Positions 1 through 12,325 of a DNA stretch of 64,000 nt are shown piece after piece (position 1 is the stretch's first letter; every line of letters begins with the position of its first letter). The notes under the pieces are model-generated. The model was not told the DNA's origin. It did not search any database and saw only the letters and a list, made by a program, of their open reading frames with translations. The DNA lies in assembly GCA_030686995.1 (NCBI GenBank), contig CM060692.1:127797796-127861795 (forward strand), given 5' to 3'. Source of the DNA: Artemisia argyi (Eukaryota; Streptophyta; Magnoliopsida; Asterales; Asteraceae). The position numbers and the translations under genes were made by a program.

Positions 1-1349
1 ACGAAATAACTCAGTGAAAGAGTATGATAATGAATAAGAGCAAGTGCATGCATGTACGTTTATATATTACTTGAATATATAACACGTAAGTAAGAAAATT
101 TCAATGAGAACTTCTCGTACTATTTGCATGTCAGGGAACTAGCTCTTAGGTGATTTTTATAATGTTATTCAAGTGTATGTGAGAGCACAAAAGATGGAAC
201 ATGTTGTGGTGATTCATGCTATATGTCGACCAAGCATTTATCCATATATACGATTTACAAAATCGTATACTACTTGTACATACTTGATCATTCTTAACAT
301 TTGAACATAGAATCAACTCAGAAATATTATTAGGAACGATTAGGAACGAACGGGAATCAAAACGGTTAAGTTTTGAATAATTTGTAAATCGATTTAGTTT
401 TATAGGAGTCGATCCCTTTGCCTCTTAAAAACGTATCAAAACTCGATGTATGGACGTGAGAATTGACACACTAATAGTTGGCTAGGAGGTTAATGAGATG
501 AGAGAATAAAATACGTATGTCGTGTGTAAGATTTAGAAATAAACGAGGCGTTTTGGGGGTGCTTGAACTAGTCGATCGGACGAAAATTACAAGTATTTGG
601 ATTTTGGGCTTTGGTTCGTTGGGCTTAGGAATAGTAACTATGGTGTGGGCCGAAAGTAATTAAGGGCCCGATTGGTTAATTAGTGTAATTAGGATTTTTA
701 ATTATATTTAGGAAATATAATTAGGATTAGGAATTAGTTTTAGGATTAAATGAAAAGTTTAGGTTTCGTGTAACGTGTCGAGGATTAATTCCGTCATTTC
801 GTGAATTATATTATTTTGTGAAAATCGTCAAAATAATATAATAAGAAAAATTTCAAATTTTTCCGAGAAAATGGGAATTAGTTAACGATAACGAAGGATT
901 ATTTATTTATTAACGATTTAATTACAAGAAATTTTTACAAGGTTCTACACTAACTAACTCGTTGAGTAAGAGGGTTGGAAACCCATCAACATTGGATCAC
1001 GCATCCTTGCTAAGCGCCTTACCTTCAAGACGTTGAAGTAAGTTTTCCATGCGCATTCCACGAAGGATGCGCAATATCACGTACACCGTACATGCTTAGC
1101 AATTTACAAGTCAAGACTCTTGGCCATTTAATAACAGTCTTTGCAAAATAGTGCAAGTCTATCTTCATACTTATGATTTTTTTTAAGTCACGCACTTAAT
1201 GTGAGTATATCACGGTTTCAATTTGAATCTTAGTTGACCTTTTACATAAAGGATAACAATCTAAGTACAAATAACATAGCACACGCACAAAAGATATAAG
1301 TTATTATTTATACAAAAACCATACATTTACAAGGTACAAAAGCCCATAT
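1..1349. other. Gene-free stretch, probably internal non-coding DNA of the Tat-like element to its right
   Basis: No ORF of useful size and no recognisable polymerase domain is present on either strand. The sequence is AT-rich, with a G+C-richer patch around 960-1110 that contains related words such as ggatcacgcatcc and ggatgcgcaat. If the LTR at 4339-4829 is the 3' LTR of a plus-strand element, this stretch lies between pol (outside the window) and the antisense gene. That placement is an inference from position only. Confidence 0.3.
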
Positions 1350-3918
1350 CTACATACTATGACAGCGCTCGGGGCTGCGCTCTTGGTCAGCAGAGCTCCC
1401 AGCCTCTTGGAGCTTCCTCAAAAGTAACGCATCCTTAGGTGACACGGTTGCCACGCTGACTGCGACTCCATCTGATCTTGGGATATGCGCAGCGCCCACA
1501 CCGCAAAGGATAGCTTTCCCCTTCACACCCTTCTTCTTGGCCGCCCTCTCCACATGAGTCCCTAAGACCTCCTTCAGAGGAACCTCCTTCTCAAGGGCGA
1601 AGGGGTTAAGGATATCACGCGGCTGCGCAAAGACCGGCACATGCAACTGCGACTCGTCAGGCTTTAAGAAAAAGTCCGGTTGAGCCTCTGCATCCTCCAA
1701 AACGTGCCTCCCCAGGGTTAACCCCTCCATAATCAACTTAATGGGGTAATCCTGGTCGCGCTCTAGCCGCGCAATATGTGGAAGCTCAAAGAGCTTCATC
1801 CCCTCCATAGCCTTCACCAGCTCATCATAGGCGTCCGCTTTATAACCAAGCACTTCAGCAAGTGACACTGTCAGCATTTTCGCCTCATGGAGTTCCTCTA
1901 CAGCCTGCGCCCTGCCACGCTCCATGGCGCACTCTAAAACCTTCCCAAAGGCCTCCAACACCTCCGGGGGACTCCAACGTGCCCATAGCAGCTAGGCGCA
2001 AACCATGGCTGATCAACCACCTACACAAAGCAACAAGGATGCATTAGAAGAAAAGAGGAAATACATATAGTAAGAAAAATTGCAGAATAGACAACACATA
2101 CCTGCGCTCCGCGATTGTAGACATAAGATGAGGATATAACTCCTCATCGTATTCTATACTTAGCCTGCGCAGCTTCTCCTCTTGCACCTTCAGCGCTTTC
2201 TCCACTTGAGCGCGAAGTTCATCAATATGGCCGAAGTGCTCAGCCTTCTTCTCCTCCAGATACTTTATCCCCTAGGATAAGTTCGACCTGAATTGATGCA
2301 GCTCCCTGCGCTCATGCTGCAGCTCAGCCATCACGGTCAACTTCTCATCAGTAACTTTCTTCGCATGCTCAGTGGCAGCCTCCACCTCTGCCTGCGCCCC
2401 AGCCAACTGCGCCTTGAGCAAGGCAATCTCCTCATCTTTCTGAGCAAAAATACCACCCTCACCAACATAACGCGTCTTCAACTGAGTGACCAACTCAGTC
2501 TGACGCTCAGCAGCAGCAGCTAGCTCCTCCATCAACTGCTGCGCAGATACCTCCTCAGCTACCTTCACTGTCTCCTCCACGTTCGCATCCTGAGGAGGGA
2601 CCACGCTTTCAACAAATGCCGCATCACCCTCTACAGCATGGTCACTACAAGCAAAAAAGAAGATCAGAGCATATTACGACAAAGAAATACAACATAAATG
2701 TGGTCATCACTTACAAAAAGGGAGAAGACTTTGAAATCTCCTTATCCGCGCCAGTAGCGGACGTGTCATCTGCTGCGGATGATTCTTCATCCGTAATAAG
2801 ATGGCGCCTCCTCTTTGAAGTACCAGCGCCATTAGATGCTCCCTTCCGCTTTAAGCCCTGCGCACTTCCCTCAGAACCTCCACACTGTCGGAGGACTCAG
2901 TATGCAATTCCTCTACCACGGGAGACGGCTCCCCAGTAGGAGGAAAGCTCTGCACAGGAGTCACAAGCGCAACAGCGGGAGGAGAATCCTCAGGACCATC
3001 TTGCGCCAACACCGTTGTGTGTCCCGCAGTAGCTTCCAAAATTGACTCCTCATTGTCCCTAAGAGGGCGCACCCCAACTGTCACCTGCTTGGGCTTCTCG
3101 AGCTTCACCATAGCAAACAAATCCATTTCCGCGCGACACATGAACAAATAACAAAAACAACTTAGTTATTGAAATTACATATGAAGGAGCACTTACATTA
3201 TTGAAGCGAAGGTAAAAAAGGACAAGCACCCACCCCGGCCACTCTCATCGAGGAATGTTGGAACCTCGTCAGAACCATGGAAATAGTTACGACTCAGCCC
3301 CATATGAACCAAAAACTCCTCAGGGTAGGAGTTAATGGGGATGCAGTTGGCATCAATCGTATCCGCATCCTCCGCGCTATACGAACCGGGTAAAGGGCGC
3401 TCATCCCTTGGCAGCGTTCCTTGAGTATAAAACTCAAACGGCGAGGGAAACACTATATCATCTACCCAGAAATTTTTTTCCCTCCAATCCCTAAGGGAAT
3501 CTACCTTCTCTGTATAACACTGAAGGCGCCCAGAGCGCTTCGCAAAAGACACCCATCCATGCGACCACGTTGTGCGGTAAAACGCACGGAATAGGTTGAT
3601 GGTAGGGTTGACCGCAAGCAAACGGCAGTTTATTTCAAAATTTGATATTTTCGCCGCACCTATACAGTGCAGCTGGGAAATATGAAGATGGTAGAAGTTG
3701 AGCAGATTACTCAAGAATAAGGATATAGGTACGCGCTGATTCGCGTACTCAAAAAAGCGCGTATATAACCCTATTTTTCCCGCAGGGAAATCCGCGATAC
3801 ACGCGTTGGCCTCCGGTACCACCGGATGCACATCAAGGGGAATGAAATAATTAGAGGAGAACTGACGCAGTTCATCCTCGTCCATTTCAGAAACAAACTC
3901 TTCTAATTGACGAACCAT
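1350..3918 (-). pseudogene. Antisense multi-exon gene of a Tat-like Ty3/gypsy element (putative gypsy-type transposon domain, then coiled coil), degraded
   Basis: Four blocks read in order on the minus strand. Exon 1 (3918-3197) encodes about 240 residues with the plant 'putative gypsy type transposon' domain; FPSPFEFYTQG and PEEFLVHMGLSRNYF are typical words. It ends at a good donor (GTAAGT at 3196). Exon 2 (about 3147-2715) starts near AEMDLFAMVK, has a serine/acidic-rich basic-patch linker (KRRRH) and a frameshift near 2870-2890, and ends at GTAAGT. Exon 3 (2643-2102) follows a TTGTAG acceptor, is rich in Glu/Ala/Gln heptads (coiled coil) and has one in-frame TAG near 2272. Exon 4 (2020-1350) ends with a stop at 1350. 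Acceptor and donor sites flank exons 3 and 4 correctly. The family is abundant in plant Gypsy elements and its biochemical function is unknown to me. The gene is antisense to the flanking LTR. Confidence 0.65.
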
Positions 3919-4065
3919 TTATGAGAAATGACAAATACTAGCTAATGCGCGTATTCACGGTTACCTAATCAAACAGTTGTTTTCTTAAAAAAGCTTTGAA
4001 GAAGTTTGAAAATGGCGGAAGTAGGTTTTTTACTATGAGGTTTTCAGTAAAATGGGAGGCGATGA

Positions 4066-4074
4066 TTTATATAG
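4066..4074 (-). promoter_or_regulatory. TATA box of the antisense gene
   Basis: The minus strand reads CTATATAAA about 150 bp upstream of the antisense ATG (3918). This gives room for a start site near 4035 and a leader of about 115 nt. It lies inside the element, outside the LTR, so the antisense gene seems to have its own promoter. Confidence 0.5.
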
Positions 4075-4338
4075 GGTTACAAAAACCCTAGAAAGCAAGC
4101 CACGTGGAATCCACTAACATAATCGTGTGGCTAGAAGACGAGAAGGTACATGCACTTTTTCCCACTTCCCGATATACACGTGGACACACTCCCCGTTCTC
4201 CGAGGCATTTTTGAAGATATTTTGGACTAGATACATAGTCCCTAATATCAGGCGGTAACTTTTTCCGCCACACATACCGTTGCTTTCACTAGTCTAGCAT
4301 CCGCGACTACAAGCCGCGCACACTAGACTTGGGGGACA

Positions 4339-4829
4339 TGATGACGTATAGTCTATATTTGGGCCACGAGCCCAAATGATAAACATTACTAAGGCCCAAA
4401 CCTACCACGAGTGGGCTATCATAACAGCGATTTGGGCCGCGTTACCAATGGGATTGGGCTCACGAAAGCCCAAGCCCAACCAAACTATTTATGGTCTAGA
4501 TAAGGATTTTCTATTTACGGATAAAGATCCTTGGACCGGATAAGCACCATACGTGCGAAGAGTAAGGGGCACGAAACCTACAAGGATTTTGCGCCTATAT
4601 ATAGAATGACATAATTCTCATTAAAGGTACGATCTACAAAACCGTAACTCTTTAATATAACCTAAAACCGATTACTTACTCTCACGCCGGAGGATAATCG
4701 TGGGAGACAATCCCACGATAAGCCTAACGGTGTTTGTTTACTTTCTTAGTGCGCAGGTTTCAAGCATTAAGAGCGAATTGGTACAAGAGCGAGATCCCAA
4801 ACTAGGAACGCCCAACTTTTGTATCAACA
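4339..4829 (+). repeat. LTR (491 bp) of the Tat-like Gypsy element
   Basis: It starts TGATGACG after a purine tract (cttgggggac, 4329-4338) that fits a polypurine tract, and ends TATCAACA. A TATA box (cctatatatag) sits at 4595-4604. With the purine tract on its left this reads as a 3' LTR of a plus-strand element whose body lies to the left. The partner LTR is outside the window, so the borders and target duplication are not confirmed. Confidence 0.5.
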
Positions 4830-4852
4830 TATACCATATGCATAACCCGTTG

Positions 4853-4857
4853 ATATG
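4853..4857. repeat. Target-site duplication ATATG, left copy
   Basis: The 5-bp word ATATG directly precedes the LTR start at 4858 and is repeated at 8977-8981 directly after the LTR end. Confidence 0.8.
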
Positions 4858-7800
4858 TGATTGGTGGTAAACAGTCAGATAATTATTAGTCAACCACTTG
4901 TGAATGGTCAACCATAATAGTCAAACAGCTTAATCCAATGCTTCTGTGGAATACAGTGTTTCCCCGGGTCGTTATGTCCCAACGAGGCGTGCGAAGGTAT
5001 TTAGACGAATCTGTGATCGAGTGGTTTTGAACAGGAAAAGGTGTGAGTGGTTTATACTAAGGTTTTATAAAATAAAATGACCTAAATAAACTAATTTAAC
5101 TAAAACGTAAACCTAATTTATCTAAAAACGTTTAAAACCTAAAACGCGTACGATTAATTAAAACTATGTTAATGTACGAAACAAAACGTGAATTCTGTCC
5201 AATATAAATCCCACGGATGTGAAATTTATATTTTTAGAATTCAAATGATAAAATAAAATTATTAGAAAAAGAAAATATTTTTTTAGACTTTTTATTTAAT
5301 TTTTATTAATTAAAAACTAATTAAACTTAATTAAATAATTAAACCACTTTAATTATAATAAATACTAAATTAATTTATAAAATTATAAAACTTTTTATAA
5401 AACTACTTAACCATCACAGGAATCTATAAAAAATATAAAAACTTTATAAAAATTATTTTTAAACTATTTTACTAATTATTAACTTAATTATTAATTAAAA
5501 ACTATTTAAACTAATTAAATTATAAAAACTAGAAGATGAACAGTAGAAATTATGGAAAAATTCCTAAAACTATTTTAAAACATAAAAAAGCTAGGAAAAA
5601 TATAAAAACTAGGGTGTGCTTAATAAAAACTAATTATGCTATTTAATACTTAAATATTAATTAATTTTTAATAAAACTAATATTAAATCTAATTAATACT
5701 AAATGACAAGATAAAAATCTGAAAAAATTACCAAAAATACTTTAACATAAAAGAAAATTAATAAAAATATAAGAATGCAAATTACTTAATAAAAATCTAA
5801 AAAGGCAAATTAAATAGATAAATTAAATTAAATAGAAACTATTCCTTATTTTAAATTTGGTTTTTCTGGATTTTTCTTTTACAAAACTATTTTAACACTA
5901 AAAACAAACAACTTTTGTAAAAACAACTTTTGTATAACTTAAAATTAAGCAAAATAGATACATAAAAGCTTAAACAGTTGACTTTTGTTGACTTTTGTTA
6001 GAAATCAGCCCTTGTGGGGTCCACAAGGTTGGATTCTGGTTCTAATAAGTAAAGTGAATAGGTATAAGCTAAAAACAACAAACTACACCCCTGAATAAGC
6101 AAAAAGTACTCAGATAAGCACTTGATAAGTTGGCTTCTCATGAAAAATGGGACAGAGTTCATGGGTGATTTAAGGTGGGTCCCAGGGAGCTTAAGCTTCA
6201 ACACAGGCTTTAAATGGGTAGAGGGCTAGCAGGGGAGTCCAAGGAACCAAGAGGGGGCTTTTGGGGCCCACTGTGGAGTCCTGTGGAAGCCACAGAAGTG
6301 GAGACAGTAAGGGAATAGCTGTTGTGCAGCAAGGGAGAGCCTGCCCTGCAGCTGTGTTTGGGCACAAGTGGGGTCCACAAAAACAATTGAAAAAATAAGG
6401 TGAGAGTGGGACTTTGAAGTTCAGCTGGGGGACTATAACTTCTGAAAATTTCAAGCCCTAGTACCAAGCACAAAAAATCAAAACAAATCTTGCAAGTTTT
6501 GAGATTTCCTGAGGTATGCACTATTTGACTTTTGAGATTTTCATGCTAAGTTGACTAAGTTGAAATTTAAAAGCTTCTAAATGACTAAGATGCTAGTAAT
6601 AAGCTATATTTTGACTGAAATAAGCTACTAAAACAACTTATATAAACATGTGATATGATTATGTAACAAAAAGATCTGACAGTTAATTCTATAAGAGAGA
6701 TTAAAACTAGTTTTGACTTTTAAAGCTATGACATACTCTTTTTAAGATTAATATGTAACTAATGAACTAAATTTGACATGTTTCAACACTTCTCAAGTAC
6801 TGAGACTCTCTGGAACACAGTGAGGGTACCTCATCCAAACACCCCTTTAAGAAACATTTATTTGAGATTTTCAAAGGACATCACTGATTTAAACCTTGAA
6901 TTCCATACAAAATTTTTTAACAACATTAAATAAACTTATTTTAACACAAACACATCAACAAAAACAACAAAACACTAATATCCTAAGTTATGCTAATTTG
7001 GTAATGCAAACTTAAGACAAACTGAGCAATATTAATTTCTATTGAACAAGTATGTAAAATTGAACTACCTTTTACTAACATACACAAGAGTAATACATAA
7101 ACACAAAGATGAACTATTATTAGGAGAACCTACAGTAATAAGCTAAAATGAGTGAAGTGGCTTACAAACTGATTCCATATGCACAAACTGAGAACCAAGG
7201 AATCAAGGCCAAATTTCAGCATCCTAAGACCTCCCATGAGGTTCTAAAACCACTGCCATCCAAGTTATATAGTACCCCTTTGCTTCTTCCTTCTTGAAAA
7301 CTGATTTTTAATTTTCTACTATTTTTCTTGTGATTTTTGAGTATTTTTACTAAACTTGAACTAAACTGATTGACAACCCTTAGAAACTTAAGAAAGCTTT
7401 TGAATGAACATAAATGAGCTTAAAGAAATGCTGAATAACAACTTTTAACAAGATTGAGTGAAATTGTCAATTTCACTCAAAATTACCAAAACTGAAATTT
7501 GAATAAGGAACTGGTAATTAAGGTTTAATTAAGATTAAATTGCACTGAAATTGAAGATTACAACTGTTTTAAACTAGAAATTACAATTGGAAAGGTAATT
7601 TACACTACAACGACTAAACTACACTAAAGCTACACTAATTAATCTACTACTTCTTCAATACTGCTTCTTTCTTCTTTTATAATGACTTTCAGGCATCCCA
7701 CTAGCTTTCTGAACATTTCCCACTTGTATTTGTAGCCCTTGGATTAGTCAAAGCAATCTTGGCCGTTTAAGTGAATTTGGCGCCAAAACTATTCTGGTTT

Positions 7801-8976
7801 GAATTGGACTGTTGTGTGGTCATTTAAAGGCTATTGGTTGTTTTTAGAGGTGGAGGGAACATGTAGGGTAAGTTTGGGGTGGTGGATGTAAGGTAGTGAC
7901 AGGTTTGCAGGGTATAGGGGTGGAGGTGGATGTAGGATTGACATGTGTTATTTCCTAGGGCAAACCTAGGAGATGGGTTTTGTTGTGGGAGTGACAGGGA
8001 GGGGTTGAGGTATAGGGTTGAGGGTGATAGTATGGAAGGTGGAGTGGGGAGAAGCAGGTGGTGGAGAGGTAGGGGATGAGCCAGGGTCAAACGGGTCAAC
8101 GAGGTTTAATATCAAAAAGGAAGTTTGGGCTTGTGGTTATATGGGCCTGGGTAATGGCTGGATTGGGTAAAAGAACTGGACCAGGCTATGGTTTTGTTTG
8201 GATTTTGGATTAATTATCATGGATCCTTTTTGGTTTTGTAAGAATATAAGCCCAAGGACTATTTTTGTAATTTCTGAATTCCAAGGACCTAATCTGTAAT
8301 TATTCCAAAGTTTATTAAAAAGGACTTTTATTGCCATGTTGGAATAATATAAGGATTTATTTGATATTTTCCAAATTAAAAACAACCGGGGACCATTTTT
8401 GCCAATTTTTAAAGTTGAGGGGTAAAAAGTGTAATTTTCCAAAAGTTATCAAAAATGACTTGATTTGTCAGAATAAATAGTACAAGGGCTATATGTGTAA
8501 GTTTTTTCAATTTTAAAATGCCCATGGACTGTTTTTGCCATTTTTGAAACTTCAGGGACCAATTTTGTAATTTCCTCAAACTTATTATCCAAGGGTCAAA
8601 CTTGATTACTTGTGAATTCCCAAGGACCATTTTTGACTTTTTCTTCCAAAATAAACTTCCAGGGACTAAAACTGTTATTTCTTGAAAGTTCAGGGTCAAA
8701 CTTGATTACTTGTGAATTCCCAATGACCATTTTTGACTTTTTCTTCAAAAATAAACTTCCAGGTACTAAAACTGTTATTTCTTGAAAGTTCAGGGACTGA
8801 TTTTGCCAAGTGTGCAAACTTTGCTCGTTTTTCATCTGTTTTCATTCCTTTTGCACCTGAAACATATAAAAACACATTCCAAAGATATTTGTAGTATTAT
8901 GTGGTGTTTCTGTGTGTTTTTAACTGTTTTTGCAGTTCAGATGGGTATAAAATGATGAGTATTTAGACACTCATCA
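4858..8976 (-). mobile_element. Solo LTR (4.1 kb) of an Athila-like Ty3/gypsy family
   Basis: It starts TGATTGG and, on the plus strand, ends with an 8-bp inverted repeat TGATGAGT/ACTCATCA; the flanks carry the 5-bp TSD ATATG. It is related end to end to the LTRs at 33997-37771, 38603-41997 and 49035-52430. All share a block near the left end (tttccccgggtcgttatg here) and degenerate 'ggaccatttttg' repeats towards the right end. No polypurine tract or PBS adjoins either end, so this is a solo LTR. The element sense is minus by comparison with 38603-52430, with a minus-strand TATA-like TTATAAAAG at 7674-7682. No coding capacity is recognisable; small ORFs inside are chance. Confidence 0.85.
8593..8791. 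repeat. Tandem duplication of about 100 bp inside the solo LTR
   Basis: The block beginning agggtcaaacttgattactt near 8593 is repeated almost exactly near 8693, with a few substitutions. It is part of a longer field (about 8200-8830) of diverged units of the type ggacc-A/T-TTTTG. The other LTRs of the family carry the diverged units but not this duplication. Confidence 0.7.
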
Positions 8977-8978
8977 AT

Positions 8979-9182
8979 ATGTTTGCATTTAACCTTGTGG
9001 ATAGATCAACATTACTCCACGAGGTTAGGGTGAGGTGTCCATCTATTGTTTTGTGGGTGGATTTCTTATACGGGCAGACATCGAGGTTGTATATAGGAGA
9101 CACACATGTTATGACACATAAATATGCAAACTTAGTTTTTACAAGAATTGGCTTTGCAATTCAAAATAGGCTAGCGGAGTAA
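8979..9182 (+). pseudogene. LINE-like reverse transcriptase fragment
   Basis: The translation contains FNLVDRSTLLHEVRVRCPS and WVDFLYGQTSRLYIGDTH. These match the palm region of a plant non-LTR-type reverse transcriptase just before its GVQQGDPLGP-type block. The next residues do not fit, so the fragment ends near 9100. The frame extends left through the TSD into gttgatatg (4849-4857), so the solo LTR landed inside this fragment. It is a remnant of about 65 codons with no catalytic motif left. The family assignment is from memory of related plant proteins and is reasonably secure. Confidence 0.6.
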
Positions 9183-9183
9183 C

Positions 9184-10064
9184 TTGTTGCTCGTTTGCCT
9201 TGCACCTCTATGTAAATCGGAAGAATTAATATACAATTATAATAATGGTAAGATTTTTTATTTATTAATATTTTTAATTTCAATAAACTAAATTTATGAA
9301 TGCTTTTTCATCATACATACACATAAGAAGTTATATGAAGAAAGTAAATTTTTTGTATTTCTTAACCCATGATTTTATGATTTACTAATTGACTTTATAT
9401 ATAATTTATTGCTTATATATGAGTTTTCATTCGGAAATAGTGAAAGACAAAGTGCATGTCATATATAAGTCATATAGAAGCCTTTCATTTTCATGAATGT
9501 ATTATCAAATTTACCACATCTTTCCTGAATTTCAAACCCCATTCAACATTTCATATATTTCTCTCATATTTGACCATTTTCAACTTTCAATATTTTACAT
9601 TTGACATTTTTATTTTATATGTAGTAAGCATCGATCGAGTAACTGCAATATGATTAAACTTTGCTCTTGTTAACAAATCCCTTTGATATTTAGATTATTT
9701 GTAAATTGCTTTGCTCAAAATGTTACATAGTATTAGTTTTTAATCAAAGTCTAAGTTTATATAATAGGCTTATGAGCTTATATGTGTTAAATAAGCTTAA
9801 AGTAAGTATTTAGCTAAGCTTATATGAGTGGGCTTATGAGCTTATATAAGGAGGTTTCGATAAGCCTAAATTATGTGGCTTATATGTGAAATGGTGGGCT
9901 TATATAACAATATTATATAAAAAGACTTTTATAACCTTATTTACACTTGCTATGAAAAATAATAATAATAATAATAAAAATAATAAGAAGAAAGTGAAAG
10001 TGAAGTAAAGAAATGGAGAGGAAGTAAAGTAGTGTTTCACCCAAAAAGTGGGGTGAAAGTTTTA
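9184..10064. other. Gene-free AT-rich DNA with a degenerate MITE-like end
   Basis: There are no credible genes. From about 9735 to 9915 the words aagcttat, ggcttatgagcttat and ataagcc recur in both orientations. They pair with ttcataagcttagtcaaaca near 10865-10885, which suggests an old MITE-like element split by the insertion at 10065. A short AAT microsatellite lies at about 9958-9976, followed by GA-rich sequence. Confidence 0.35.
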
Positions 10065-10406
10065 GAGCTTGCGGTAAGATCACGTACACCCGAGTTAACT
10101 TTTAACTCAGCACCAAAAATGGGGTGCGTTAACTTACCGTGCGTTAAGTTAAGAGATGGTTAAAAAGGGTGGGTTAAAACCTTGACCTGCGTTAAGTGGA
10201 ACTCGAAAGAAAGAAAAAAAAAAATTCATCCAACCCCCCTCTAACGGGGTTGAAATTGAAAATAATAATTTAGGTGAAGGTGAGTTAAATGTAAGCTATG
10301 TTACCGGGGTGGAAAGTCAAGAGTTAAGGTTAAAAGGTAAAAGCTGATGTGGCGCTGACGTGGCAGTGAGTTAAATTTTAATTCACGGTGACCTTACCGT
10401 GTGCTC
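10065..10406. mobile_element. MITE, 342 bp, with TTA target-site duplication (Tourist/PIF-Harbinger-like)
   Basis: The left end gagcttgcggtaagatcacg and the inverted right end gagcacacggtaaggtcacc match over about 20 bp with a few differences. TTA flanks both ends (10062-10064 and 10407-10409). It has no ORF. Internal gttaac/gagttaa words repeat in both orientations. A 3-bp TTA duplication is typical of PIF/Harbinger-derived MITEs. The superfamily is an inference, since no transposase is present. Confidence 0.6.
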
Positions 10407-10409
10407 TTA

Positions 10410-12325
10410 AATACAAAATCCTTCCACTTTCATTTCATTACTTTTATTTTTCTTTTAAAAAAAAAAACTTGAGAACATGAATTTTTTTACATTTCATCAC
10501 TTTCACTTTCTTTTCCTTTTTTAATCACTCTCAGGTACTTTTTTTGTTATTTTACTTTATTAATTATGTTAAGTTAAGCCAAACACTTATGTGTTCTCAA
10601 GTTGAGTAAAAGGGAGGAAATAAAGTGAAAGTGAGAAAGTTTGTGTTCTTCAGTTTTTTTTAAGAAGTAAAGTGAGGTAAAGTGAAGTAAAGTGGTTATA
10701 TTTTAGTTATAAAACTTTCACTCTATTTAAGTGAAAGTCATTTTACTTTCTCTCTCTTACTTTACTTCATATTTCTTTCGCTTTCATTTATTTATTTTCT
10801 TTAGAATGCAGCGTAACGCTCATAATATATAAGCCTTTATGACATAAGTATAAGCCCAATTCATAAGCTTAGTCAAACATCCCCTAAAACAAAACATATA
10901 TTGTTAGATTCCATATTATTCAAAGGAAGAAAATAAGTCTACCGTGCAACTGGGGTCAAGACCAATTCATACAAATTTGCTTAAGAAGTTTCCTTCACTC
11001 TCATAGTTGGTAGGTTGATCAAAACCCTTATAAAAACATGTCTTGGAACAATCTCTTATTAAAACAAAACAGATATTGTTATTTCTAATTCTTGCCTCCA
11101 CTCGGAAACATAAATTTCGGTTTTCTCAGTTGCATTCTTGTTATAAAATGAGGTTCGTGTACCTCTTATTCGCGGTTTTTGTATATGTGAACTTCAGATA
11201 TGAGTATATCAATCAGTTGCCATCCATTGTTGCAACGTATGCGCAAGAGGGTTGTGTCACTCTTCTAGTCAAGCTTCTCAATTTCTTTATTGCCAAATGT
11301 TATCAGTTTAGATACTTGTCGCCCATGTTGCCACCACCATTTTCAGCGAAATTGATGTTTTGGGTTGTGCTATGTAGAACTGTTCATGTATTGTACTACT
11401 GATCATAAGAGCCTCAAGATACAAGTTATTGATGATTATTTACTCCCATTAAATTCAACATGTAGCATTAAAATTATCACTAGCTAGTTATTACCTGAAT
11501 ACAACAAATTATATGATCATCATGTTCTATGTTTTTTTTTTTTTTTTTCATTTTGCATTTTTTTGTCAAAGTTGTTAATAGCATTTTTTTTGTCAAAATA
11601 TGCCATAAACAATAACAATTATCTATCAAGATACTTATTGAAGGTGGTCTTAGATACTTTGCTGACAAAACATTAAGAGCATTCGGTTTCGCTCCTTGCA
11701 TGTTATAAAAGAAGATTAAGCTTTGCAAAATTAAGGTTCGGGTACATACCTTACGACTTTAGCTTGAATAGTATGACGTAAATAATAAGATCATAAGCAT
11801 ACTCAAATGTATCATTGATTTCATTCACTACGAAGACAAGCACTTGCAAAACATCTGTAAAACTAAGACAGCTAATCACCTAACCACAGCCCTCTTGCTG
11901 CACTGAAAAAACTGAGAATTTCCATTAAAGGAGATGTGGCCAATGGTACAGAGTCATGTAACCAATGCTAATATTCGACTATGAAAAAGATCGCACAAAA
12001 GTGGATCAAGGAAAATCCAAATCTTGTATCAAATGCTTTCCAATGTCTATTATCAAGGCAGGATTCAGAAAACGATTATTTGCGCTTTCTGAACACGTTT
12101 GGTAAACACATTCAATTTTGCAGACACAATCTTAAACACACCCTAAATGCACAAACTAGTAGATAAGTAGTTAGCTATTAATTTATCCCAATTCAGATTT
12201 GAGTCCCAAAAAGGACACATAGTTGAGCAAGTTTTTGAAAAGAAACACCAAAACCCAATTCATACAACAAAACCATGGCTCTTAAACTTAACCATACCCT
12301 AAAACTAAATGCCTTCAGTCGGGTT
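10410..12325. other. Gene-free stretch with GA/CT-rich repeats and the 3' flank of the VIN3-like gene
   Basis: 10430-10800 has CT-rich then GA-rich runs (ctttcactttc and gtaaagtgaa words) that can pair with each other. 10815-10885 is the likely right end of an older MITE-like element. A 119-codon ORF at 11043-11402 resembles nothing I know and lacks convincing coding character. 11530-11549 is a poly-T run. The last part, next to 12326, should be the 3' UTR of the VIN3-like gene. Confidence 0.35.

Noticed and set aside
11043..11402. 119-codon ORF
   Set aside because: No similarity I recognise, hydrophobic low-information composition, no supporting signals. Probably chance in AT-rich DNA.
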